Assembly (NCBI RefSeq): GCF_022317005.1
Contig: NZ_CP081006.1
Location: forward strand, 744,001-808,000
Origin: Mycobacterium sp. IDR2000157661
GTDB lineage: Bacteria; Actinomycetota; Actinomycetes; Mycobacteriales; Mycobacteriaceae
Direction of reading: 5' to 3'
DNA: 64,000 bases
A program made the position numbers and the translations under genes. The notes under the pieces were generated by a model. The model saw nothing but the letters and a program-made list of their open reading frames with translations. It did not search any database and had not been told where the DNA came from. Below are positions 26,450-34,824 of the stretch, piece by piece (position 1 is the stretch's first letter; every line of letters begins with the position of its first letter).

Positions 26450-27925
26450 CTACGATCTCGCAACAATCTTACCTGGCGTCGTATTGGGAGGTTTGCGATG
26501 TGGTTCCCGAATGAGGGCCCACGAAATCAGAAGTGCCAAGGTGCAGTCGCGCAGGAGCGGAAACCAGAATCCGACGAAGTCGCCCGACGATAGCGACAGC
26601 GCTGTGTGCAGCATAACGTAGGCTGTCGCAACCCCTCCAGCGATTGATATCTCGGCGAGCCTTAGCGTGCGTTGGCGCACCCAGGCGAACAGCCATCCGA
26701 CCAGAGCGGCGGCGAGGGCGAGTCCTGGCAGCCCAAAGTTGAGATACGCCTCGCCAAGCAGGCCCGGAGGGCGCCCCGTAATTCGATCGGTTCCAAGGCC
26801 GAATATTGTTGCTCCGTATTCCGGACCAAGCCTGACGTTCGGCTTGTCGGGCCACAGACTTCTCGGAACTGGCGCAGCGAGGCCCTGAAGGTATGTCCGG
26901 CCATTCATATAGTCGACCACCTCAGGGACGGCGGCCCGGACAGCCGCCAGTTTGGCTGCGTTGTAGCCTTCTCTGCCACTGGCAAAGTCGCCGAGCGCCG
27001 CGAGTGGGGCGACGTCAACCCCTACGCGCTCTTCGTTGCCGACTGAACGAATCCCGCCTGCGATTGAGGCCGTCACGGCGAGTGCCAACACGACAACTAC
27101 GACCCGGCGGACTCGAACCTTCCTTGCGGTCCACATCATGATGACAAGTAGTAGCGCCCAGACGAAGAGCGCCTGAGAGCGGGACCCGAGAAGCATTCCG
27201 GAAACTGTGGACACCACAGCAAATAGGGCCAGCAGCACGCGCGCCGGACGGGTTCTCATCGAGGGATACTTGCGCATGGCGTAATAAATCACGCCGGCAG
27301 TTGGCGCCGCAGCAAGCGTGAGTAGGCGTGCGAGACCGCCGACGCCTAGCGCGGGCGATCCGGCTTCGTCGATCAACACGCGCCGTTTGGCGATTGGCCG
27401 GGCGAGCACCTCTTCGAGTCCGTTGACGCCCGATTTGCGTAATGCCAATACCACACCAGCTGCCGAGAGGGCTAGCAGCGCAATCGCTATCCCTGAGTAG
27501 TGCTTGCTCCAGGTGACAGGACGACTGGGGCTATCCTTTAGATCCCAAGAAGCTGCGGACGAGCGACGGTTGTCAGGTATTCCTGAAGCCGCAGCTTGAA
27601 GAGCACGCGTTTGCCGGTGGTGCGTGCGTGGCTCGTTCTTTTCGCTGCTTTGTTTCCTGGACATGGACAGGTAGAAGAGGACTGCGAGTGCCATCCACAT
27701 TGCCTGGATGGTGACGGCGTGCTGCCAATCTGCCCCCGTGGCGCGGGACAGATCAAAATATGTCGGACGTCCGCCGTTGAATGTCCAGTAGGCAACATGG
27801 AGGACCGTACCGACGAAATACGGGTACATCAGGAAGGGGAGGGGTGACAGATTGCGTTTGCTTTCCGTGACGTAGGCAAGGAGCGGAACCACAGCGCCAG
27901 CCAAGGCGACGAGTAGTGCGATCAC
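26450..27925 (-). CDS. O-antigen/EPS polymerase-like membrane protein (Wzy type)
   Basis: A 491-residue polytopic membrane protein with about 10-12 hydrophobic segments. A hydrophilic linker around residues 95-135 is cytosolic. A large external loop includes YMNGRTYLQGLAAPVPRSLW and PNVRLGPEYGATIFG, resembling the oligosaccharide repeat unit polymerase (OAG/Wzy) group. It would join lipid-linked repeat units on the outer face of the membrane. Its GTG start overlaps the preceding glycosyltransferase stop (GTGA), so it belongs to the same operon as the glycosyltransferase and sulfotransferases. Wzy proteins share little sequence, so the assignment rests on topology and neighbours. Confidence 0.8.
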   Translation of the reverse strand: MIALLVALAGAVVPLLAYVTESKRNLSPLPFLMYPYFVGTVLHVAYWTFNGGRPTYFDLSRATGADWQHAVTIQAMWMALAVLFYLSMSRKQSSEKNEPRTHHRQTRALQAAASGIPDNRRSSAASWDLKDSPSRPVTWSKHYSGIAIALLALSAAGVVLALRKSGVNGLEEVLARPIAKRRVLIDEAGSPALGVGGLARLLTLAAAPTAGVIYYAMRKYPSMRTRPARVLLALFAVVSTVSGMLLGSRSQALFVWALLLVIMMWTARKVRVRRVVVVVLALAVTASIAGGIRSVGNEERVGVDVAPLAALGDFASGREGYNAAKLAAVRAAVPEVVDYMNGRTYLQGLAAPVPRSLWPDKPNVRLGPEYGATIFGLGTDRITGRPPGLLGEAYLNFGLPGLALAAALVGWLFAWVRQRTLRLAEISIAGGVATAYVMLHTALSLSSGDFVGFWFPLLRDCTLALLISWALIREPHRKPPNTTPGKIVARS

Positions 27926-29028
27926 GACAGGCCTCGGCTCTTTCGGTGAAATAGTTCATTGGCCGTTCGGCTGGGCCGTGCTGACTGTTTGTCGACAATT
28001 ACATCGGCAAGCTTTTCGATTGACGACACGGTGTCACAAGCCGCACGGGAATAGCTGGCACGTGCATCCGATCGGATGAGTGCGATATCGCCCCTTAGTA
28101 CGTCGATCACCGCCTCAGAAAATGCTCGATCGCTCGGGACGATGCAGAGGCCCCCGGTGTCGGCAAGTTCCGGGATAGCGCCAACGGCAGTTGCGATAAC
28201 CGGCGTACCAACGGCTAACGCTTCCCAGATCACAAGGGGCTGAGCTTCGTTGGCGTATCGCGAAGGAAACAGGAGCAGATCGAGCTGCCTAAGATAGTCA
28301 AATTTTGCCCTGTCTTGCAGGGGGCCCACTCTCTCGAGGTTCGCGGCCGGTTGGGCTGACAGATATTCGTCAGCATCCTTCGCGATTGGCCCTGCCAGGG
28401 TCAAGGTTGCAGCTATGCCTTCCGACTCAAGCGCGCGCAACGTGCTTACCGCGACGTCAACGCCCTTGTCCAATGTCAGATTGCCGAGCATTCCTAGCTT
28501 GACCCTGCGACCGGTGGTTTCAGCGGGCGCATCAGTCATGTCGGGCGGAGAAATCAAGCCCGCGTTGGAGACCACTTGGGTTCGGGCGGGGTACGAGCCG
28601 GCGAATCGGAGTGCCCTCGCCATGCTGTCCGATAGGACGATGTGCATCGTCCGTTTTCCCCCAACCCGGACAAGTAACGAGAGCACAACGTTCTCTCGGC
28701 CCAGGTAAGACCACGCGTGATGGTGGGCGAGAATCCGACGGCCCTGAACACGGGCTAGGGCGATAAGAACCAGAGTACCGATCATGCCACGCCCTGAATC
28801 AACAACAACGTAGAGAGCACCACGGGAGGTCCATGGATACCGCCGCAGCAGCGCAAGATGTTTTCGAAGGCCCCATCGAAGACCGGTCTGGCCGTGAGCG
28901 GCACTGACGTAGCGCCGCTCAATTTCGATTTCGCCGAGTTGCTCGAACTTCTCCGCCATGGCCAAGGACGCCAGTGTCATCCCAGTGGTCGGCGGAGGCA
29001 CTACCACCAGAAAGTGAATCTTGCTCAT
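27922..29028 (-). CDS. Glycosyltransferase family 4 (GT-B fold)
   Basis: A 368-residue cytosolic GT-B glycosyltransferase. The C-terminal half has KLGMLGNLTLDKGVDVAV, LTLAGP, and the EX7E donor-site motif EAQPLVIWE, followed by ALAVGTPVIATAVGAIPEL. It transfers a sugar from a nucleotide donor to the growing lipid-linked repeat unit; donor and acceptor are unknown. Its ATG overlaps the upstream sulfotransferase stop (ATGA), and its stop overlaps the polymerase start, giving an unbroken chain of overlapping genes from 30610 to 26450. Confidence 0.88.
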   Translation of the reverse strand: MSKIHFLVVVPPPTTGMTLASLAMAEKFEQLGEIEIERRYVSAAHGQTGLRWGLRKHLALLRRYPWTSRGALYVVVDSGRGMIGTLVLIALARVQGRRILAHHHAWSYLGRENVVLSLLVRVGGKRTMHIVLSDSMARALRFAGSYPARTQVVSNAGLISPPDMTDAPAETTGRRVKLGMLGNLTLDKGVDVAVSTLRALESEGIAATLTLAGPIAKDADEYLSAQPAANLERVGPLQDRAKFDYLRQLDLLLFPSRYANEAQPLVIWEALAVGTPVIATAVGAIPELADTGGLCIVPSDRAFSEAVIDVLRGDIALIRSDARASYSRAACDTVSSIEKLADVIVDKQSARPSRTANELFHRKSRGLS

Positions 29029-29708
29029 CGCGCCAGAATTCGGTGGTAGAGGTCGTCAGCCCTACGCAGTAGCTCGCTGGCCTCGGTCGTCTCGAAAAGA
29101 GGCGCTAGTCGGGCACTTTGCTCGCTGCGCTTCGCCGTGGGAATCGATAGTTTCTGCTCCGGGATGGAGCCGAACCTGCGATCACCGAGCGCCTTCACCG
29201 CGTCGAATAATTGGGCTTCCTGCGGCAGAGTCTTTGGCCTGTCAAGAGCCAAGCCGGTCGCGTCGCTAAGCGCTGCAACCACTTCCGGCATGTGCGCGCG
29301 TACATCCTCGAAGCTCGCGACATAGACGAGCGGGTTGGCCAGGTGAGTGGAGGAGTAGTAGTCGATCCATCGGCGAATGGCTGGGATGACCGCATTCGAA
29401 CCCGAGTAGACCAGCATCGATCGGATGGTCTCTGCTGGTGGACGGGCGATAACGAGGCTCGCCACGCCGAGTTGGTTGGCGCGCGCGACGTGGGCTGGGT
29501 GATGCACGTGCGACGCAACGACCAAATTGGGCCAGGCCAGTTTCGCCCACGCTATGGCATAGGTATTTCCGGATCGCGGGTGGCCCTCAATCACCAAGTC
29601 AGTGTGCTTATCCACCACGTGCCGGTTGCGCCCCCGCTTAAACTGCGCGATCGCGCAGTACAGGCGTGGGTACCGCGCGACTATCGCTCGACTATGTTCT
29701 GCTATCAC
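29025..29708 (-). CDS. Sulfotransferase-family protein (small)
   Basis: A 227-residue cytosolic P-loop sulfotransferase. The 5'-phosphosulfate loop is IEGHPRSGNTYAIAW near the N-terminus, and the second PAPS-binding region is near VASLVIARPPAETIRSML. The frame is open to a TTG at 29723, but the GTG at 29708 makes a GTGA overlap with the upstream stop, matching the pattern of this operon, and is preceded by GGGGG and GAGG; I prefer it. It would transfer sulfate from PAPS to a hydroxyl of a sugar or lipid intermediate. Paired with the larger sulfotransferase next to it. Confidence 0.82.
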   Translation of the reverse strand: MIAEHSRAIVARYPRLYCAIAQFKRGRNRHVVDKHTDLVIEGHPRSGNTYAIAWAKLAWPNLVVASHVHHPAHVARANQLGVASLVIARPPAETIRSMLVYSGSNAVIPAIRRWIDYYSSTHLANPLVYVASFEDVRAHMPEVVAALSDATGLALDRPKTLPQEAQLFDAVKALGDRRFGSIPEQKLSIPTAKRSEQSARLAPLFETTEASELLRRADDLYHRILAR

Positions 29709-30610
29709 CTCGAGTACCCCCAACGTTGCCCAAGCGGCAAGCCAGTCAATTCCTCAAGCAGCGCAACCTCATTCCGAAACTCGCTACGGAGGTCGCTAGC
29801 GAGCTGTGCGTCAGGTGAGGGTCGTGTTACATCCGCGTAAAGCATCTGGTCTCTTGTCGTGCGCAACTTGCTGACGATCAGGCTCGGGAGAGCTCGTTTT
29901 GCTCCCCGCGTGACTTTTCGGAACCCGGGCCGTCTGAGGAGGCCCGGCAGCGGCCCACGCGCACGTCGCGCTCCGTTGTGCGCCGTTAAGTCGACTTCCC
30001 TATCTGGCACGCCAAGCCAGCCGGTCACTTGCGCGAAGGTACCGGCGGGATCTGCCTTGAGGTCCTCGAAGACTACGAATCGCACGCGGTCGAGCCCGAC
30101 TTGGTCTCGAACGAGGGAGAGTTGGCTTCCGATGCTGGCGATCGAGTGATACTCGAGTAGGCCGGAGTCAGGACATAGCTTGGTCGGGCCGGTGAGCCGC
30201 GGGTTCATTCGCTCTGCCCAAGCGTCGCTGAACGTCCGCAGGTCGAATCCCTGGAGGGCCATCTGACCATGAAATGATTGCGCGATATCGACAGGGTTCC
30301 GAAGTAACGCGATCAAGATCGGATCAGCGCCAAAATCAACGAATCTCATCGCCGCCCCGCGGCTTGCGAGATACAGCGACGACGCTTCTCCGACCGCTAC
30401 ATGACGTGGTCCCGCGCGGTCGAATAACCGAGAATATGAGGTCACATCGGAAACTCCCTGGAGGGCGCGCAACCCGGGGAAGTCGTCGGCAAAGAAGAAG
30501 GGCTCTTTAGGATCCGTGAGATATACAGCAGGGTGCGACTCTAGCCAGCGTGCGAGCGAGGTCGTTCCACACCGGGGCGCACCGATTATTGCAAAGTTTG
30601 GTTGAGTCAT
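29705..30610 (-). CDS. Sulfotransferase (PAPS-dependent, Stf-like)
   Basis: A 301-residue sulfotransferase and first gene of the overlapping operon (30610 to 26450). The phosphosulfate loop IIGAPRCGTTSLARWLESHP lies at residues 8-27; LIALLRNPVDIAQSFHGQM is the 3'-phosphate-binding region; YHSIASIGSQL and VVFEDLKADPAGTFAQVTGWLG are typical of the family. Mycobacterial relatives (Stf proteins) sulfate trehalose or glycopeptidolipids; in this context the polysaccharide or its lipid-linked unit is the likeliest acceptor (inference). Two sulfotransferases in one operon suggest two sulfation sites. Confidence 0.88.
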   Translation of the reverse strand: MTQPNFAIIGAPRCGTTSLARWLESHPAVYLTDPKEPFFFADDFPGLRALQGVSDVTSYSRLFDRAGPRHVAVGEASSLYLASRGAAMRFVDFGADPILIALLRNPVDIAQSFHGQMALQGFDLRTFSDAWAERMNPRLTGPTKLCPDSGLLEYHSIASIGSQLSLVRDQVGLDRVRFVVFEDLKADPAGTFAQVTGWLGVPDREVDLTAHNGARRARGPLPGLLRRPGFRKVTRGAKRALPSLIVSKLRTTRDQMLYADVTRPSPDAQLASDLRSEFRNEVALLEELTGLPLGQRWGYSR

Positions 30611-30814
30611 CTTCTCACGTGGCCGCGTGGACTATCGCCGCGCGCAGGTCGTGCGCGACTGGAGGCCGCATTGTATGCCGGTTGAGGGGCCACCGTACTA
30701 TCGCCGGTGGCGCAGTTAGTGAGCGCACCTTCAGGCGGGCCCATCGTCGGATTCGTCTCGCCAATCCGCTTATTCGACAAAATCAAACCGGATCTTTCCA
30801 TAACGGGTTGCTGC

Positions 30815-31888
30815 CTACACGTGCGCCATCAACCACGCGAGTTCATTCTGGCGCTCGTCTTCCAGATAGGCCGGGTCGATCGACACCGGCCGGTTGCGTA
30901 TATCGCCACAGCCGACGCGGTCGAAGAGCGCTGACCTAGCGCTCGGTGTGAACAGCATCGCCGGACTGCCATAGGCGAGCGTGACGACGCATGCATGCAC
31001 GCGGTCTGCCAACGTCATACACGAGTTCGCATATACCGTGAAGTATGTCCACGGCTCGTCAGACGCAATTGCGTTCTCGTGTTGGTAGATTTTGTATGTC
31101 ATATGCGGGTTAAAACGGTGCTCCGGCCGGATGATCTTCCTCCCATTGAGTTCTTGTGGAAGCTTGCGGCGATCAAGCGCATGACCAATGTATGCCTGTA
31201 CCTTCGAGCGGTGCGCTAGCCGGGACACTACTGGGGGAACTCGCAGGTTCCACATCACCCCTTCAGCTTCGAACCGGATGTCTGAAAACCTTTTCTCTGG
31301 GCCAAGGGTGATCGAAGGCTCGGGATACCGGTCGAAATTGAACGCGTAGTAGTCCAGGTCCGCTGTCCTGAACGGTACGTAGGTTTTCGGCGCGAAAAAC
31401 GCACTGTCCAAACCGTCGTAGAGCGGAACGCCTAGATCCCACGATTCCAAAATTGAATAAGATCTGGAATCTCGGGTAGAAATCAAGGCTGGCGGGAATT
31501 GCTCAAGAAACTTACGAACCGCCGCAAGCTCATGATTGGTGAACTTAAAGAATGCCGCTCCAATCAGAAGGAACTTCGTGCCTCGCTTCGAGAGAGCAGT
31601 AATAGTAGCTGCCCACAACTCTGCGATATATTCAGAAAACACCGGACCCTGCAGGACGATGTAGTCTACATCTAGGTACTGTATGAATCCGATGTCGTTT
31701 TTCGGGTTTCCTCTTGCCGCGTTGTGGAACGTACGATAGCCGGGCTGGTCCTGAATGAACTCCACGACACCCAGTCCGAAAATTTGCTCCAATAGCCATT
31801 TTCCGCCAACATTAAAGAAAGCATTGCCGATGTTCTGACCCCAAAATCCACTTACGAGTGCAACACGGGGCCTCGGCGACGTCGTCAT
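30815..31888 (-). CDS. Polysaccharide pyruvyl transferase-like protein
   Basis: A 357-residue protein related to the CsaB/polysaccharide pyruvyl transferase family, with the N-terminal VALVSGFWGQNIGNAFFNVG and the C-terminal SCMTLADRVHACVVTLAYGSPAM, the latter matching the family's S-x-R-x-H-type signature region. It would add pyruvate ketals to sugars from phosphoenolpyruvate. I use the ATG at 31888, since the TTG at 31945 only adds 19 residues without family support. It is separate from the sulfotransferase operon by 204 bases. A surface-polymer decoration role fits its neighbours, but some family members have unknown activities. Confidence 0.75.
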   Translation of the reverse strand: MTTSPRPRVALVSGFWGQNIGNAFFNVGGKWLLEQIFGLGVVEFIQDQPGYRTFHNAARGNPKNDIGFIQYLDVDYIVLQGPVFSEYIAELWAATITALSKRGTKFLLIGAAFFKFTNHELAAVRKFLEQFPPALISTRDSRSYSILESWDLGVPLYDGLDSAFFAPKTYVPFRTADLDYYAFNFDRYPEPSITLGPEKRFSDIRFEAEGVMWNLRVPPVVSRLAHRSKVQAYIGHALDRRKLPQELNGRKIIRPEHRFNPHMTYKIYQHENAIASDEPWTYFTVYANSCMTLADRVHACVVTLAYGSPAMLFTPSARSALFDRVGCGDIRNRPVSIDPAYLEDERQNELAWLMAHV

Positions 31889-32063
31889 CGATTCAAAATC
31901 CTCTGATAAGATGCCACGGGTCACCTCTCTGACGATCTTTGTCAACCGCCTTTATCAACGTCTCAAACCGAAAACGTGCCATGGTTACAAGATTCGAAGC
32001 TACTCACTAACCTAACAGTGATCATTATTGACTCTTCTCAGAGAAGTGGGGCTTAACCTTGCC

Positions 32064-33062
32064 TTAGCCTGCGGCCCGTACGCCTCTGTGCGTGGACAGT
32101 TGGTCGAAGATCCATTGGTAAGTCTTCTCAAGGCCATTAACGAGTCGTGTGGATGGCTCCCATCCGTAAACGGACTTGATCATCGTATTGTCGCTGTTCC
32201 GGCCGCGGACGCCTAGTGGTGCATCCAACTTATAGTTGCGCCTGACCGTAATCCCAGCAATCTTCTCGATGATGTCGACCATTTGGTTGATGGTCACGAG
32301 TTCAGAACTCCCCACGTTCACCGGTTCAGGACTATCACCCTCGGCCACTCGGATCGATCCCTCGACGCAGTCATCGACATACATGAAGCTGCGTGTCTGC
32401 TCGCCGTCACCCCAGATCTCGATTTCGTGCCTACCGCTGAGCACTGCCTCAGCGACTTTGCGGCATAGCGCCGCTGGAGCCTTCTCACGGCCGCCCTCAA
32501 AGCTCCCAATCGGTCCATACACGTTGTGGTAGCGCGCCACTCGAGTTTCGAGGCCAAAGTCCTCAAGGAAATGGCGACACATGCGCTCACTGAACAGCTT
32601 CTCCCACCCGTAGCCATCTTCAGGCATGGCCGGGTAGGCGTCACTTTCCCTCAGCGCCGTCACATCGGCAGCGACCTGCTTGTCGGCAGCGTAGACACAC
32701 GCTGAGCTGGAATAGAAATAGCGGCTCACGCCGGCATCCCGGGAAGCAATCAGCATATGCGTGCTCGTCAGCACCGACAGCATGCAGTCCGCTTTATGGG
32801 TTTCGATGAACCCCATTCCCCCCATGTCAGCAGCCAACATGTATACGATGTCGACTCCCTCAACGGCACGCCTGCAGTCTTCTATCTTCGATAGGTTGAG
32901 TTGCAGTGTCTCCACACCCAAGGGAGCCTGATACCAATCGACTGTCGACTTGATATCCGCACCACGGACCGTGGCACCTTTCTGAGCCAGATTCCGCGCC
33001 AAGTGGCCTCCGATGAAGCCACCGGCCCCGGCGACGAGCACCGTTTCCTTATTGCTGGCCAT
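32064..33062 (-). CDS. GDP-mannose 3,5-epimerase-like SDR
   Basis: A 332-residue extended SDR. The ATG at 33062 has GGGAGG 7-8 bases upstream, so it is chosen over 33083. NAD loop VAGAGGFIGGHLA (residues 10-22). Segments match plant GDP-mannose 3,5-epimerase: AADMGGMGFI (78-86), SSSACVY with Cys122, YGWEK (Tyr151/Lys155), GGREKAP with Lys194, GDGEQTRSF and GVRGRNSDNT. Cys122 and Lys194 occupy the places of the catalytic acid/base pair in the plant enzyme. Expected reaction: GDP-D-mannose to GDP-L-galactose (or GDP-L-gulose). It would supply an unusual L-sugar donor to the polymer. A 17-base gap from the upstream glycosyltransferase indicates an operon. Confidence 0.85.
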   Translation of the reverse strand: MASNKETVLVAGAGGFIGGHLARNLAQKGATVRGADIKSTVDWYQAPLGVETLQLNLSKIEDCRRAVEGVDIVYMLAADMGGMGFIETHKADCMLSVLTSTHMLIASRDAGVSRYFYSSSACVYAADKQVAADVTALRESDAYPAMPEDGYGWEKLFSERMCRHFLEDFGLETRVARYHNVYGPIGSFEGGREKAPAALCRKVAEAVLSGRHEIEIWGDGEQTRSFMYVDDCVEGSIRVAEGDSPEPVNVGSSELVTINQMVDIIEKIAGITVRRNYKLDAPLGVRGRNSDNTMIKSVYGWEPSTRLVNGLEKTYQWIFDQLSTHRGVRAAG

Positions 33063-33079
33063 GTCTGTTCCTCCCGTGA

Positions 33080-34369
33080 TCACTCGTCCATCGCGAGTGT
33101 CGTCGTACTTGTCTCGTCGGCCAGTTCGGCCGGTTCAAGTTCTTTATGCAGCGGGTCCCCTAGGCCGGCTGCATACAGAATCACTTCCTCGAAGCGGTCA
33201 CAAATATTCTCGATGTGAAAGACACGCTCCGCGTAGCGACGGCCATTCGAGCCCAGCTTGTGGCGAAGATCCGGCCTGGCGATCAGGCGGAGAAGCGACG
33301 ACTTGGCGCCCTCCGCGTCGCCTGGACGCCGGACAATCCCGGCTCCTGCATGCTCGATCGTTTGAGCGGCAGCATTGTCCAGCGGCAACAACGCCAACAC
33401 CGGGCGTCCCGCGCATAGATAGTTCAGGATTTTTGAAGGTACCGAGTAGCGGCTCGCGTCAGATTCAAGCAGCGCGAGGAACACGTCGGCGCTAGCGAGC
33501 ATGTCCGGAAGCTGTTCATAGGGCTGATAGTCCAGTAAGACCAGTTTATCGGTGTCCCGGCAACTCTCCTCCAGCCACTCCCTGCCCTTACCCTGAGAGA
33601 CCACGACGATTCGGCAATCGTCGGAAACCGCATGTGCCAGCTCGGCAATTCTTGAGGGATCATGTTTCAGCCCAAGGGTTCCCGCGTACATCACCACAGT
33701 GGAATCACACAGTCCGTGCGCCTTCGACCATAGGTTGGTCCGAGGCCTAACGGGGACCTCGTCCAATGCTCCCCAGTTGGGGATGACCCGAACTTTTTCG
33801 TTTGCGATGTTCCATGTCCGCAAGCGCTCAACGAAAGCGTCGGCGATCGGGATGATTGCTGCCGCATTGCGCGCAACTGCAGATTCCATCCGATCTGCAA
33901 GCCAACCTATCGCGGCGCCGACCGACCCAAGCTTTCGGCGGGCGGCGGTGCCCACCGCCTCGCTATACACATCCTGCCACCAAGAAATGTAGGGAATCCT
34001 TCGCAGCCGCAGCGCTATTACGATGATGAGCAGCGGTATCACAGGGACATTCGCGAAGATCACCGCATCTGGATGCGCCGCGAAAATGGCCCTTACCGAG
34101 AGCCAGCTGTACTTGAACTCCTGCGAGATACGCCGAACCGGCGAGTACCGCGCAAACTCCTTCTTTAGCCCTATGCCCAGTATTGAGAAGGAACTTGGGT
34201 CATCAGGCCGGCGATCCGTGGCACCTTGGCCGGTGGCAACTGATGAGCAGTAGTGGTGCTCGACGACATGACCGCGTCGCGCGAGTTCGCGACTGAGCTG
34301 CAGCTGCCCAGGGTGGCCTGCGAAGTCATGGACGACAAGCGTCAAACGTGGACCATTCGTAGGATGCAT
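33080..34369 (-). CDS. Glycosyltransferase family 4, WbuB/WcaI-like
   Basis: A 429-residue GT-B glycosyltransferase, longer than average, beginning LTLVVHDFAGHPGQLQLSRE and with VVMYAGTLGLKHDP and YSVPSKILNYLCAGRPVLAL in the nucleotide-binding half, the pattern of the WbuB/WcaI colanic-acid and O-antigen fucosyl/amino-sugar transferases. A hydrophobic segment near residues 108-122 may attach it to the membrane. It is the first gene of a two-gene unit with the epimerase, so it may use the GDP-sugar that the epimerase makes (inference). An 18-bp shared element lies 288 bases upstream of its ATG. Confidence 0.85.
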   Translation of the reverse strand: MHPTNGPRLTLVVHDFAGHPGQLQLSRELARRGHVVEHHYCSSVATGQGATDRRPDDPSSFSILGIGLKKEFARYSPVRRISQEFKYSWLSVRAIFAAHPDAVIFANVPVIPLLIIVIALRLRRIPYISWWQDVYSEAVGTAARRKLGSVGAAIGWLADRMESAVARNAAAIIPIADAFVERLRTWNIANEKVRVIPNWGALDEVPVRPRTNLWSKAHGLCDSTVVMYAGTLGLKHDPSRIAELAHAVSDDCRIVVVSQGKGREWLEESCRDTDKLVLLDYQPYEQLPDMLASADVFLALLESDASRYSVPSKILNYLCAGRPVLALLPLDNAAAQTIEHAGAGIVRRPGDAEGAKSSLLRLIARPDLRHKLGSNGRRYAERVFHIENICDRFEEVILYAAGLGDPLHKELEPAELADETSTTTLAMDE

Positions 34370-34824
34370 CTAGGTGGCGGTATCTCGACGGTGTCCGCTA
34401 GCTCTGGGGACACTCGGTAGCGACGGAAAGACGGAGGTTAATTGCACCTCCAGTGCGCTCGTGCGACTCATGCGGGCGTCTTCCGCCCACCAACAGCCGA
34501 ACCACGTACCACGTCATACCCCCAAGTGGCCGCCTGGCAGCGGCACCATCACTGAGAACTCAGGATCCCCCGACCGAGCGGCTCCACGGTGTCACTCCGT
34601 CGTGCGTGCCGGTCGTCCTCACTTGATAGTGAGCATATTACCGAGCGCACTTCGAGGAATCGGGGGTTTCCCTAATGTTCGTGGCGAACGAGGAACTCAT
34701 GGTCGAGTCAGTCCGCCTCACTGGAAGGGCCGAGCGATTCCCACCCAGGCCTCGCGGCTCAACGCGCGCTAGGTCGACGGTTTGTTGGTCAGATCTGCCG
34801 GTCAGGCAAGCCCAATCCATTAAA
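34370..34824. other. Intergenic region (455 bp) with a shared regulatory element
   Basis: No convincing gene. Holds the third copy of the 18-bp element at 34657-34674, on the minus strand, upstream of the glycosyltransferase/epimerase unit. The long distance to the start codon (about 290 bases) leaves room for a long leader or an unseen small gene. Confidence 0.55.
34657..34674 (-). promoter_or_regulatory. 18-bp shared element, copy 3 (TAGGGAAACCCCCGATTC)
   Basis: Third copy of TAGGGAAA(C/G)NCCC(G/T)ATTC, read on the minus strand, the same strand as the downstream glycosyltransferase gene that starts at 34369. Confidence 0.65.

Noticed and set aside
25981..26466. Possible 161-residue gene between the polymerase and flippase genes
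   Set aside because: No recognisable domain, signal or repeat and atypical composition. Recorded as a gap rather than a gene.
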